A DNA stretch of 64,000 bases from NCBI RefSeq assembly GCF_002994745.2, contig NC_037094.1, forward strand, positions 69,730,819 through 69,794,818. Reading direction: 5' to 3'. Each line of letters starts with the position of its first letter. Position 1 is the first letter of the stretch. The position numbers and the translations under genes were made by a program. The notes beneath the pieces were generated by a model. It searched no databases. It was not told the origin of the DNA and saw only the letters and a list, made by a program, of their open reading frames with translations. Below, in pieces: positions 34,001 to 44,719 of the stretch. This stretch comes from Rosa chinensis (taxonomy: Eukaryota > Streptophyta > Magnoliopsida > Rosales > Rosaceae).

Positions 34001-35440
34001 ATCAAGCGCAAGTCTGATGGTTCCATTGAGCGTTACAAGGCTCGTTTGGTTGCTAATGGGTTTCACCAACAGGAAGGTTTGGATTATTCTGAAACCTTTA
34101 GTCCTGTTGTGAAACATACTACTATTCGTATTATATTGGCCATTGCTGTTAGTGCTAACTGGCCTATTCAACAATTGGATGTTCACAATGCTTTTCTTCA
34201 TGGCAATTTATTTGAAGATGTGTATATGCGGCAGCCTATTGGGTTTATTGATGCTCAGTTTCCTCATCATGTGTGCAAGCTCCGTCGGTCTCTTTATGGT
34301 TTAAAACAGGCCCCTCGTGCCTGGTTCCATTGCTTTTCTGCTTATTTGGAGGATTTGGGTTTTGTGGCTTCTATGGCTGATCACTCTCTTTTCATCTTTC
34401 ATCAAGGCCCTACTCTTATCTATTTACTCATTTATGTGGATGACATTCTTATTACTGGGAACAATTCTCGTCATATAGCTGATTTGATTGTTGATTTGGG
34501 CAAGCTATTTTCTATGAAGAATTTGGGTTCTCTTAGTTATTTTTTGGGGGTTGAGGCTGTTCGTACTTCTACAGGACTTTCTTTGTCTCAGTCTAAATAT
34601 GCTCTTGATCTTTTGAAGCGTACCAACATGCTTGATGTCAAACCAGTTTCTACACCTGCGTCTCGTCAACGTCTTAGTGCGCATGATGGTAACGTTCTTC
34701 CTGATCCTACTGAATACCGTAGTGTTGTGGGTGCCCTTCAGTATCTCACTCTCACCCGTCCTGATCTCTCTTTCGCCGTCAACCAGGTCTGCCAATTTAT
34801 GCATCGTCCCACTTCTACACATTGGGTTGCAGTCAAGCGCATTTTGCGATATGTTAAGCATACTCCATATCATGGTATCTTCTACAAGCCTTCTTCTCTT
34901 CATCTTCTTGCTTATTCCGATGCGGATTATGCGGGTGATCCTGATGATCGTCGCTCTACCGGTGGGTATTGTATGTATCTTGGTTCCAACTTAGTTTGTT
35001 GGAGCTCCAAGAAGCAAGGGAATGTTTCACGGTCCAGTACAGAGGCCGAATATCGACAACTTGCTTATACTGCTGCTGCTATCTCTTGGGTTCGTGCCTT
35101 ATTTCGTGATTTGCATTTGTCTCTTGCTTGTCCTAAGCTCTGGTGTGATAACATCAGTGCCATTTCTCTTGCTTCTAACCCGGTGTTTCATGCTCGCACT
35201 CGTCATGTTGAAGTTGATTTTCATTATGTTCGCGAGAAGGTGGTTCGACATGAGCTTCAAGTGGGTTATGTCTGTACTGCTGATCAAACAGCTGATATCT
35301 TTACCAAAGGGCTTCTTCCCTCTCGCTTCACATTCTTAGTTTCCAAGCTTCCTGTCCTTCCTAGGCCACTTCGCTTGCGGGGGTGTAATGAACACAATAA
35401 GGAAAGAACCACGTCTGCATATATTCCTGAATGTTCTTAA
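31028..35440 (+). CDS. copia#3 gag-pol polyprotein, complete
   Basis: 1470 residues from the ATG at 31028, 59 bases after the primer site. Domains in order: gag (about 20-250, LDRTNYPLWLAQ), zinc knuckle CQICGRSGHNALDC (about 308), protease WLLDTGANAHIT (about 354), GAG-pre-integrase VWHSRLGHPSF (about 492), integrase with HSDVWSS, QTDGGGEY and NGLAERKHR (about 553-655), RT with [26 protein letters not shown] and IYVDDILITG (about 980-1140), and RNase H with YSDADYAGDP and RSSTEAEYR (about 1297-1345). All key catalytic residues are present. The last 18 or so codons lie within the 3' LTR, which supplies the stop. Confidence 0.95.
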   Translation: MATSSSTDSSSSNSVPTVTNLLSIKLDRTNYPLWLAQIVPILKSRGLMGIADGTLPCPPAHLKDDKGKAIDAVNPEYEAWILKDQMILSWINGSLTPSVLAPVARSTSSRSTWLALEKRYASQSQNRILQLRSELLRTTRGDLSISDFLDKINAIADNLALAGNPIPDNDLVSIIMHNVGPLYETTVSSAQARDTPITYDALEALLLNAERRLANHTIPAIDNGHTALVASRSRGSIRGRGRGFFSGGIPHSANGRGYGSARSNNLGSHSFSGANNRTAGSLLGPGPSHQNIVPGSSPSFSSAGRVPCQICGRSGHNALDCFQRMNLSYEGRIPTQRLTAMAAQASSRPSSSAWLLDTGANAHITNNLGRLAHPREYHGDDTIDGIAGGSGLNISHIGNSSLSLNSNSFLLKDVLHCPNATSNLLSANKFMHDNSCYFVLYPNCFLVKDRATQRTLFRGSTDDGLFPFSSDSNRSSSSHTLFGLVGVRVNAQVWHSRLGHPSFPIMKRLFSHKLLPLSGSPSLEFCQFCPLGKSHKLPFTLSKSVSQFPLELIHSDVWSSSCFSISGFKYYVLFVDDFSRYSWIYPMKFKHEVFSHFVHFRTHVEKLFSCPIKAFQTDGGGEYTSTLFKNYLATNGITHRLSCPHHPEQNGLAERKHRHLVETALTMLSNASMGSSYWVESLNAALYVINRLPSRVLHYVSPYEKLFRRAPHYDFLRVFGCACYPYLRPYNAHKLELRSKRCVFLGYSLHHLGYRCLDRSSGRIYFSRHVLFDEHSFPFQETIDVVPPGVSSSQQPLEFFSCDLLSRPSHTLSPQQPPSTLSFSSPSHIPTPSPPMHTSLPSKESAPPSSPSPTVTALPTTSPSPLPLRVYSRRPVILPQAPPDAIPIQPDSSAPSSTVSSSSTHGPASSNAHSMLTRGKDNIRKPNPKYALTAVVDANLIEPTSYSQAAKHARWREAMAEEFNALQRAGTWTLVPPQPSMNILPNKWVFRIKRKSDGSIERYKARLVANGFHQQEGLDYSETFSPVVKHTTIRIILAIAVSANWPIQQLDVHNAFLHGNLFEDVYMRQPIGFIDAQFPHHVCKLRRSLYGLKQAPRAWFHCFSAYLEDLGFVASMADHSLFIFHQGPTLIYLLIYVDDILITGNNSRHIADLIVDLGKLFSMKNLGSLSYFLGVEAVRTSTGLSLSQSKYALDLLKRTNMLDVKPVSTPASRQRLSAHDGNVLPDPTEYRSVVGALQYLTLTRPDLSFAVNQVCQFMHRPTSTHWVAVKRILRYVKHTPYHGIFYKPSSLHLLAYSDADYAGDPDDRRSTGGYCMYLGSNLVCWSSKKQGNVSRSSTEAEYRQLAYTAAAISWVRALFRDLHLSLACPKLWCDNISAISLASNPVFHARTRHVEVDFHYVREKVVRHELQVGYVCTADQTADIFTKGLLPSRFTFLVSKLPVLPRPLRLRGCNEHNKERTTSAYIPECS

Positions 35441-35602
35441 TAATTATACTTGCTCTCCACGTTCTGTATCTTTCTGTATCTATTGCTTAAGTATCAAGCA
35501 TGTTAAGATTTAGTTTGTATAGGACTCAAACTCTCTGTATAAATACTGTAATATATGATCAAAGCAAGTGTGCTATTGATTCTATTCACTCTGTTTCTTA
35601 TA
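35386..35602 (+). repeat. copia#3 3' LTR
   Basis: 217 bases, no difference seen from 30741-30957. Its first 55 bases are coding for the end of the polyprotein. Confidence 0.9.
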
Positions 35603-35607
35603 GTTTG

Positions 35608-38020
35608 TTGTAGATCAAGTATTAGTTTGCTTAAGCCTTCAGTAAATTACCAAGAAAAGAACAAAATGAGTATTTTACACTTGGAGCTTACCGTTAGGTT
35701 TCAGGCCAATGATATTAAAAAAATAAAATAAATAATATGTGATTGTGCCAGTGTGCATTGGTCTTTTCTTCTCCGAGTGTTGCACATACTTTAAACTTGA
35801 AGATTCTGATTAATCCTTCACCAAAACTTGATGGTTATTTTGTTGGACAGAAAAAGAAGGTTTCTCTACTAATGGCGGCTGCAACTGTTCTCATTGAAGT
35901 AGTCTCACAAATTTTAGGTTAGTCTTGAAATTAAGGTAGTGCTCTTTTTAAATGCTTTGTTTTGTATTTTTCTGCATTTGATTTTGATTGGGTTTGTCTG
36001 CATATATATAAAGTTTTTAATTTACTGCTGCTGCTATAGGTGTGGACTGTGTTGATACTAATTGAGTCTCACTTTCGGCATGTCTGCATCAGGTAACCTT
36101 CTCTCTTTCCTCTTTTACGTTTTTGTAATGTTGTTTTTATTCTCTAGGTTGTGCTCATTACTCATTTTGGCTTTTTTTCTGTTCTTTGATTTGTTTAAAA
36201 TATATGTTGTTATCTGATGGTTGAGTTTGCTCTTATTTGTTTTATTTTTTTGGATGTGCCTGAGTTTATGCTATGTTATTCTCTGGCCTTTTATTTATAC
36301 ACACACACACTGTACACACACATAATTGAATATTCTCCTCTTCAGCCATTCACTTAGCTCATGTCCCTATTCATTACCTAGATATTTTAGTCTTCTTCTG
36401 AGTATTGTTATTGGCACTTATAGCAATTGTAAAGGACCAGCCACTGCAGTTGTTAATATCTCCTGAAATATGAAAACCAAAAGTTTCAATGACTAAGGAG
36501 CTGCATTGTAACCTAGCAGACTTAGAGACGCTGAACTATATATGTAATCTGGATGGTGTTTCAAAATTGCAGAAATCACAAAGATTAGCCGATATAATGC
36601 AAGTGTGTTTCAAAATAACTCTTTTACTTATTCTCGGCAAATGTTTTGGTCTCCAAAACTTTTAAGTCTCTATAAGTTTAAAATATATCCATTCACTGTT
36701 TTATCTATCATTTGTTTCTTATCCTGTGTAGTTGTTTGAATGTTTCTTAAGTTGAATTGTATCATCGCAAAATAGGATAATCCTTTTGTTTTATCAAAGA
36801 ATAGAGAATCAAGGGAGGAATGAAAGATATCTTTTATGAGAGTCGTGAGCAGAAAAGATTTAGTTCCGCCCCATGTCAAATTACGAGAAGACACATGATA
36901 GTAATCCGCCTCCGCCGCCAGCCCCCCCCCCCCCCCCCAAATGTCAAATTTTAGTACATACTTTCTTTTTAGTTTTGTATTTTCATTTTTTTTATGATTA
37001 CCTATTTATGCAGTGTTTGTTTATCCATTCAGGTCAGGCTGAAGAGATACATGGGGATGAGGGAAGCTCATACCATGATGGAGGGCCTTGGAGGAGATTA
37101 TGTGCTTTGCCAGCATTTTGGGTAATAGTCATTTTGACTCTTTATGCACAACTCTTTTATTTGTTCTTATCTATATGTATGCCACAAGCTGATGGAGGGC
37201 CTTGGATTTGTTCAAGGTTATGGAGAACTAACTTTGGGAGAATGATCTTCTTTTGTCCTGCTTTTTCTTTTGCCACTTGCAATTTTATTGTCTATTAAAC
37301 CATTGCAATTTCCAGCTTGCACTTTTGGGCTATGTTTCAAAGAAATAAAACATAATTATTTTAACCTCAAAAAATACAACAAAGGTCATTTGATAGGTTT
37401 TCAAGTTTACTTTACAATGTTTTCAGTTTTAGTCATTTCAAAATTTCATGAATTCATCAGTCTTCTAAATTTGTGCACCTTTGACAGCTTAATTATGGAG
37501 CAATCTTTGGGATGAAGTGTTCTGCATTAAGACTTGAAATTAAGACCTTGAACACATCTGGTAAGTTCGTCCATCAGATGGATGAAACTATGTCTATTAA
37601 TTGCACGCATATATGATTAAGCAAGAGGAGAAAATGTCAAGATCAGTTCAGGGCTGATTTGAAATTGGTCATATACATTGAATTTTTATTTTTTACTCCA
37701 AGTACTATGCATTTTAATCTGTTGTGTGCTATTCCAAGAAGCAACTTCTGGATGGGAATCAAGAACAAGAAGATTCGAAGTTACAATCTGTTGTGTGCTA
37801 TTCCAACTTCTCATATGCATTTTAATCTGTTGTGTGCTATTCCAAAAAAATTTCTCAATTTTTGGAAGATTGTTTACGAAGAATCTGTTTATATTATTGT
37901 ATTAGTGTTTGTAAATTGTAATGCACAGTATCTTTGTTTTGTTGATTGTAATTTTTGGTCTGGTTTTGTTCATTGTTTGCTTCCATTATTGTGATTATAC
38001 CTTTTCATATGGTTTTTCAG
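35608..38020. other. CACTA interior, unassigned captured-like DNA
   Basis: Contains possible plus-strand exons with good borders that I cannot assign. One at 35864-35920 reads KKKVSLLMAAATVLIEVVSQ. One at about 37034-37127 may read RLKRYMGMREAHTMMEGLGG; part of it (GATGGAGGGCCTTGG) recurs at about 37190. A poly-C run is at 36923-36938. The phrase AATCTGTTGTGTGCTATTCC occurs three times at 37715-37845. Most of the rest is T-rich, intron-like DNA. Confidence 0.5.
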
Positions 38021-38233
38021 GTTTTGAACAAATATATCTTAGAAGGAAACTAATTCTTGGAGAACCATTGATGGTCTGTCTCCTATTAAGGTATTTCAGG
38101 AGAACACTGTTTGCTGCAGCCAAATCAGAAGTTTCTGGTGTTGCATCTATGGCTCGGACGATGACCCACCCGCTCGAGGAGTTCTTTGAATTAGTAGATA
38201 GAAAGCCTGATAAAGAAAAGGCAGTTGTATATG
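38021..38233 (+). pseudogene. Captured mitochondrial ribosomal protein uL29m (MRPL47) exon
   Basis: Bounded by TTTTTCAG and a G|GTACAT donor. The frame reads RRTLFAAAKSEVSGVASMAR, TMTHPLEEFFE and PDKEKAVVYG. This matches the N-terminal exon of the plant mitochondrial L29-family ribosomal protein, whose mature part begins with NPLEEFFE and continues VVYGR at the next exon. The following exons are not present. It is a captured piece within the CACTA element, on the plus strand. Confidence 0.72.
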
Positions 38234-41090
38234 GTACATGCTTTTTGTTTCCGTTGTTTTCTGTTATTAAGTGCATTTATGAATTGGGGGTATTGGATTG
38301 TAAACTTTGTGGTGAGGATCAATTGAAGAAATTTAAAGTGCAAAGCAGAGGTTAATTAGTTTTGCTTTTCACGTAGCGTGTGAATGCAAACTTTTTGATG
38401 GCTCGCATTTGGATTTAATTGTTCATTAGAAAATAAAAGCATTCAATTATGTTCTTTTGGTCACTAAAAAGAATCTCAATACTATAAGGTTGGTAGTATC
38501 TGAAATTACAATTTCAATCTTTTGGTCGCAATATGTGTCAAAGTCTGATTTATGGAATTCGTTGAAGTTGATAGAGTCTAATGTTTTTTGTGATTTCATT
38601 TTTTATTTTCAAAAAAGAGAGTTGTGGATGTAAATCTTTTGGGGCATTCGCTTCCCTTTTGTTTTAGTTGGAAATTATGCCCCCCTCTTCCTCATCATTT
38701 TGAAAGGGAAGGTCCCATATTGTCGCCATAAAAACCAAATGACAACGTATTTTTAAGTTCAAACATAAAGAGTAGAAATAACTAGGCTTCTTTTAGGAAT
38801 GTTCAAACATAAAAAGTTGCATTTAGCATGTAAATGAATGCTATAAAGAGAGGCAGAGCCTTGGAATTATGCTAGAATGCAATATCGTTGTACCAGTCCC
38901 AGTAACTGCAAACATAGATACCAATATATGAATAAAATCCGATCACCAGTCCCATTAACTGTAAACATAGATACCAATATATGAATAAAATACGATCATG
39001 TAGATGCATAGAAGTAAACTAAACAAAAAAATGTTGATTATATACACAAGCATCTGAATTCATGTTTGTTTTTCTATATATACACGATAAACATGTCAGC
39101 TTCATTATACGCATATCGGTCTCAAAAGGAGGGAGAAAATGGGGAAATAGAGTTTATCAAAATTGAGTGTTGGATGTTATCATGATAAGAACAAATAGTT
39201 ATTATACGCATTTCAGCTATTTTCGTCGTTGTTTGGGTCTTGATCTACTAGGTCAATCTTAAACCCTAAATACCACGAGAAAACTAATATGCACTTAACC
39301 GCTCATTTGCAACTTCTTTTTTGGATCTGTCAACTCTGACACTCTCATAGATATGAAGTATATCAACCAATGTAAAAATTTCAGAAAGTTTATCTCACAA
39401 TGGTCCAACTCTCTTTAGGGAAGTATATGTGTATAAAGGGTTGACCGCTTTTGTTGATGTCAAAATGACAGCGACTCGAGTAAATGTTTTTACATAGTAC
39501 CTATTAATATGTCATATACAGATAGGTAATATCAAATTTATCGATTTTCAATTTTAGTTTTTTGAACTGCACAAAATCTTTATATGCCTACTAATATTGT
39601 CAACTTGTTTATTAGATTTATGAAATAAGTATTGTTTATTAGATATATGAAATAAGTATACATTCCATGAGCAACAGGGTGGAGGAAATAGAATTTATCA
39701 AAACTGACCGTCAGATGTTGTCATGATAAGAAGAAAAGGTAATGTTATATGTTTTAGCTATTTTCGTTGTTTGGATCTTGATCTATCCATTCGGTCAACT
39801 AGAATGACTTCAATATCATCAACACAAAAAACACAGTTTTTTAGTTAGTCACTAATATACTATGAGGGTGCTTTTCATAGCCATTTTCCATGGGTTCTAT
39901 CTCTATTATGCATGTACTAAAACTTGAAGTACAAAATCTTCATGATTAGTTATTCTGAACACTAAACTTATATACTAATTAAGTTAATATAATCAGCTAT
40001 AGAAAAATTAATTTAATAATTTGTCCTTGTAAATATTTTCTATACAATTAAGTCTACACATGAGGTGGGGTGATGGCTTAAAATAAATTTGTCACAAATA
40101 AGGGGTCGTGGTCGCCCTCTTGGTGCAAAAAATAGAAATTCTCGAAAATAAGTCTACACATGACAAATTAGTTTTTGGATCTAAATTAGTCTTTCTTAAA
40201 ACTTTTTATTAGTTTATTATTTTTTTCATATATTAGTTTTTGGAGCTATATAAATACTTTATGCCAAACTACATTGTCGCACGAATAATTATGCATTTAG
40301 TCTACATTTGTGTCATTAGAAATTGCAGTTGGGGTGATGGCTTAAAATAAAATGATATTCATAGCAATTGGGCTAATGGGGTTAGAATGAGAAGGCAGAG
40401 TTGTGTTTTGTGCAAGTGTTAAAAGAACCAAAACAAAAGTGCTCATAGTTTATAGAGTGCTTAAATAAATATAAGCCATTAGTATTGTTTATTGGCTGCA
40501 CATGTTAGAAGTGTTATCGTCTAAGAGTTAATAGTTATGTTTACTCATAGTGGAATCATATGTACTTACAACCATGTTAACTATCGTCGGCGTTTGACAC
40601 CATCGTATCCAAGCTGCATTACGTATCCAACATGTGTGCAGCAGCGAGGCTAACGCAAAGGAGCAGCCAGACAACATCGCGCACGGCATAACAATGGTTG
40701 CAGCAAGCACCCGTGCAATCAGTTTCCACAAACGGGTGCAACCCAGACTGCCGAGAGCTCCGCACCTCCGTTCTTCGGGTAACTGGAGTCATAAGTCCCG
40801 ATATTTACAGTTAATAACTTTCTAGGTACAAGTAGATATCCTTCACCTATATACCAATTTCGACCAATCCTAAATCACGTAAATAGTTCAAGCGAACAAC
40901 TAATTTCCACAGCACCAAACCAAACCTTTAACTATAATTTAATTTCTGCCAAACTCACCCGAATTTGCAACTTAACTCCAGAATAGGACAATTATACATA
41001 TACCAACATGCAGTTCAATGGAATCTCAAAACCATACAAAGCCTTCAACATTCAATTAAGGTATCGACAATACTTTACTTCTACCATTAT
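38234..41090. other. CACTA interior, AT-rich with small duplications
   Basis: No gene. A 54-base tandem pair (ACATAGATACCAATATATGA) is at about 38890-38998. A diverged direct repeat of about 110 bases (TTATCAAAA... to TTTGGGTCTTGATCTA) is at 39150-39255 and 39690-39800. A GC-richer patch at 40590-40800 stands out but gives no supported coding sequence. Confidence 0.5.
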
Positions 41091-41210
41091 CCAAGTAAGG
41101 TCTAGCACACCTGGATATCCAAGTAAGGTCTAGCTCACCAGGATATCCAAGTAAGGTCTAGCACACCTGGATATCCAAGTAAGGTCTAGCTCACCAGGAT
41201 ATCCAAGTAA
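41091..41210. repeat. 28-base tandem repeat, alternating two variants
   Basis: About 4.3 copies of a 28-base unit that starts CCAAGTAAGGTCTAGC. The units alternate strictly between ACACCTGG and TCACCAGG endings, giving a 56-base higher period. Confidence 0.85.
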
Positions 41211-41494
41211 CTTCTGGGAAGCAAGTCCCCCCTCTAACTACACTATTCCTGTTCAAGTCTGCCTTGATGCCAGACCCTACCTTAGTTTCAATTAAACCCA
41301 ACTAAGAATTAAATCCAAACCAAGAATGCTTCTTACCTCAATTTGGTCAGTTGCCGTCAACAACTTTCACCCAAAATCCTTATTCTTCAATTTATGTACT
41401 GCACAATCCCACCTTTCAACTGGCAAAGGCTTTTGATCAACCTCCAGCACCAATTCTCTACTCTTCCTCAATTCCAAACCTTGGTTTAAGATGA

Positions 41495-43770
41495 AATATT
41501 AAATAGAGCATGTGTCCTCATTCATGTAATAAAGTTCTCGAATATGTAATTGAGTTGTATCTTGTGTAATGTTCCGTATTTAGAAAATAGTTACATTTCT
41601 GATATCGATTATTACGAATGTAAGGACAAATTATCAAAAATATTGAAATAAATTTTACAAAATTGAAGACAATGGGGTTGTACCTTGTGTAATTTTCCTC
41701 ATTGAGAAAATAATTACATCTCTGATAACGCTTATTACAAATATAAGGATAAATGATTAAAAATTTGTAATAACTGTCCTGTTTGTAGTAATTACAAGGT
41801 CTACAACAATATTTACCAATTTATGAACCATTTTACAAAATTGACGACAAATGTGTTGTATAGGTGGTAAATCTTCATATTTCATACCAAATAGTGCAAG
41901 TGTCCTCATTCACGTAATATGGTTCTCGAATGTGTAACTGAGTAGTATTTTGTGTAATGTTGTGTATTGAGAAAATAGTTACATCTCTTGGATCGATTAT
42001 TATGAATGTAAGGACAAATACTCAAAAATATTGTAATAAATGTCCTATTTTTAGTAATTACAAGGTCTAATACAATATTTACTAGTTTATGAACTATTTT
42101 ACAAAATTGAAGACAAATGTGTTCTCCAAATGGTAATTCTTAATATTAATACCAAAATGTGTCCTCAATTACATAATTTACTTCTCAGTTGTATAATTAG
42201 GGTTGTACCTTGTGTAATCTTCCTCATTGAGAAAATAATTACATCTCTAACAACGATTATTACGAATATAAGGACAAATGATTAACATTTTGTAATAATT
42301 GTCCTATTTGTGGTAATTACAAGGTCTAAGACAATATTTACCAATTTATGAACCATTTTACAACATTTACGACAAATGTGTTGTACAATTGGTAAATCTT
42401 CATATTTCATATCAAATAGAGCAAGTGTCCTCATTCACGTAATAGGGTTCTCGAATGTGTAACTGGGTAGTATTTTGTGTAATGTTCCATATTGAGAAAC
42501 TAGTTACATCTCTTGGATTGATTATGACGAATGTAAGGACAAATGATCAAAAATATTGTAATAAATGTCCTATTTTTGGTAATTACAAGTTTTAAGGTAA
42601 CATTTACTAGTTTATGAACTATTTTACAAAATTGAAGACAAATGTGTTCTACAAATGGTAAGTCTTAATATTAATACTAAATAGAGCATGTGTCCTGAAT
42701 CACATAATTTACTTCTCGATTGTGTAATTGGGGTTGTACCTTGTGTAATCTTCCTCATTGAGAAAATAATTACATCTCTGACATCGCTTATTACGAATAT
42801 AAGGACAAATGATTAAAAATTCGTAATAACTGTCCTGTTTGTGGTAATTACAATTTCTAAGACAATATCTACCAGTTTATGAACCATTTTACAACATTGA
42901 CGACAAATGTGTTGTACAAGTGGTAAATCTTCATATTTCATATCAAATAGAGCAAGTGTCCTCATTCACGTAATAGGGTTCTCGAATGTGTAACTGGGTA
43001 GTATTTTGTGTAATGTTCCATATTGAGAAAATAGTTACATCTCTTGGATTGATTATTACGAATGTAAGGACAAATGATCAAAAATATTGTAATAAATGTC
43101 CTATTTTTGGTAATTACAAGTTCTAAGGCAACATTTACTAGTTTATGAACTATTTTACAAAATTGAAGACAAATGTGTTCTACAAATGGTAAGTCTTAAT
43201 ATTAATACTAAATAGAGCATGTGTACTGAATCACATAATTTACTTCTCGATTGTGTAATTGGGGTTGTACCTTGTGTAATCTTCCTCATTGAGAAAATAA
43301 TTACATCTCTGACATCGCTTATTACGAATATAAGGACAAATGATTAAAAATTCGTAATAACTGTCCTGTTTGTGGTAATTACAATTTCTAAGACAATATC
43401 TACCAGTTTATGAACTATTTTACAACATTGACGACAAATGTGTTGTACAAGTGGTAAATCTTCATATTTTCTACCAAATAAAACATATGTCCTCATTCAT
43501 GTAATATGGTTCTCAATTGTGTAATTGAGGTAAACATTTTGGTATTTACTCCATTTAAGAAAATATTTACATGTATATAGACAATATTACAAATTAATGA
43601 CAAATGTGTTGTTAAATTAGTAATTTTGTTTTTTTTAAATGCCATGTGTCAAAAATTGATTGGGTAACCTGATGACCAATTCATCAGGTTACCACAATAT
43701 TAAATTATTGTATATTAAAAAAAAAAAAAAAAAGGTATCCCATACTGGGGGGTACCGTAGCCTGTCTCGA
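41495..43770. mobile_element. Repeat-bearing element with about 265-base tandem monomers (right copy)
   Basis: About eight monomers related to 21235-22856, with marker phrases near 41505, 41888, 42166, 42415, 42687, 42949, 43217 and 43478. The later monomers alternate between two types, so the true period is about 533 bases (42415 to 42949; 42687 to 43217). It ends with the same hairpin, A-run, GGTATCCCATACTGG and TGTAGCCTGTCTC-like tail as the left copy. It is non-coding and lies within the CACTA element. Confidence 0.75.
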
Positions 43771-44334
43771 AACTGTATAATCACAAACCCTGAAAACGCA
43801 TAAAGAAAACCGAATCAAAATTAGATCTTGAGCTCTAAATAGACCCAAATCGAATGAAATTCGCACAGTACCAAATTACAATCAAAGATCAACACAATCG
43901 ATATGCATGAAAGAGGAGAGACAACTGGCGATAGCAAAAAACATGGAAAATCAGAAATAACAGAGAGGTTACCATAGATCTGAACACAATATGAAGTATC
44001 TCGAGATCCAGCTCTAATAGAGAGAGCCCTGCCACATATCTGAAAATGATGTCGGAGCGCTGCTACAGATAACGCAGAATGGACGTCGGCATGTATAGAG
44101 AGAGAGGCAGAGCTACGGTGAATAGAGATGTGTGAACCGAGTCCTACTCCAGATCTAACAGAAACCCAAACTTCCCAGAGAGGAACATCCCGTCCGGTAA
44201 CTCTCATTGGAGTAGGCAAGGTCGCAAGGATAAGAAGAGAGAGAGAGATCTAGGATACAAGAAGAGGGAAGTTTAATTGTTAGCCGAAAATTATTAGCGG
44301 GCTCTTGAAATTTTGTGACATTTAAGGCGCTCTT
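43771..44334. other. CACTA interior next to the right end, no gene
   Basis: A mixed-composition stretch with GA-rich runs (GAGAGAGAGAG at about 44240). No frame here is supported by homology. Confidence 0.5.
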
Positions 44335-44650
44335 CAAAAACACGCCGTAAAAGATTAGAAACACATGTCTTTTACAGCACACTTATAAAGCACGCCGTAA
44401 ATGATAGAAAAGTCATTTACGGCATACATGATAAATACGCCGTAAAAGATAAAAAATGAAAGTCTTTTACGGCTCACAAAAAAGTACGCCGTAAATATAA
44501 TTTGTCATTTACGGCACACACGGAAAGCACGTCGTAAATGACCAAAAAGAGAATTCTGTTACGGCACATAAAAAAACACGCCGTAAATGAGACTCTTTTA
44601 CGGCGCACATGATATGCACGCCGTAATTTGCGCGTCGTAAAAGACTAATT
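44335..44650. repeat. Right subterminal repeat array of the CACTA element
   Basis: About a dozen copies of ACGCCGTAAA and the inverse TTTACGGC, mirroring the array at 27700-28115. It ends in the terminal inverted repeat. Confidence 0.85.
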
Positions 44651-44664
44651 TTCTAGTAGTGACA

Positions 44665-44719
44665 GGATATCCTAATTAAATAAAATCCTAATTACATACA
44701 GATTTACAATGATTCTACA
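44665..44719 (-). repeat. copia#2 5' LTR, second piece
   Basis: Resumes at GGATATCCTAATTAAATAAA and ends GATTCTACA before TATAG, completing the LTR begun at 27563. Confidence 0.88.

Larger units (their letters stand above)
30741..35602 (+). mobile_element. copia#3: intact, very young Ty1/copia element
   Basis: 4862 bases with target duplication GTTTG (30736-30740 and 35603-35607). The two 217-base LTRs look identical. With this target duplication the LTR ends are TA...TA rather than TG...CA, one of the known non-canonical copia classes. The primer-binding site TGGTATCAAAGC directly follows the 5' LTR (30958-30969). A purine-rich stretch (GCGGGGGTG) precedes the 3' LTR. One uninterrupted frame encodes all domains. 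It is probably autonomous and recently active. Confidence 0.94.
27687..44661. mobile_element. CACTA (En/Spm-type) element of 17 kb carrying host gene fragments
   Basis: Begins CACTACCAGAAAAATGG and ends with the reverse complement of CACTACTAGAAAATTAG. It is flanked by the 3-base duplication ACA (27684-27686 and 44662-44664), the hallmark of CACTA transposons. Both ends carry arrays of the subterminal word CGCCGTAAA in both orientations. I find no TNP2-type transposase frame, so it is non-autonomous. The interior carries exon pieces of NHX, ROP, NOP2, a TIR gene and mitochondrial uL29m, plus copia#3 and a satellite-like array. Confidence 0.92.
23347..44719 (-). mobile_element. copia#2: Ty1/copia retrotransposon, decayed, split by a CACTA element
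   Basis: Target duplication TATAG at 23342-23346 and 44720-44724, within a CNGC exon. The left LTR is 23347-23526. The right LTR is 27563-27686 plus 44665-44719, split by the CACTA insertion. Own-strand LTR ends read TGTAGAATC and TTTTCTACT, a TG...CT pair. The LTRs differ by about six substitutions and two small indels in 180 bases, so this is older than copia#1 and copia#3. The primer site TGGTATCAAAGC (27551-27562) fits initiator Met tRNA with one difference, and a purine-rich tract is at 23527-23542. Confidence 0.9.

Noticed and set aside
36873..37298. Frame of 141 codons with poly-Pro start
   Set aside because: The start is a translated poly-C run, and the frame crosses probable splice borders.
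38021..38355. Frame to 38355 read as one protein
   Set aside because: The coding similarity to uL29m stops at a G|GTACAT donor (38233); the rest is intron read-through.
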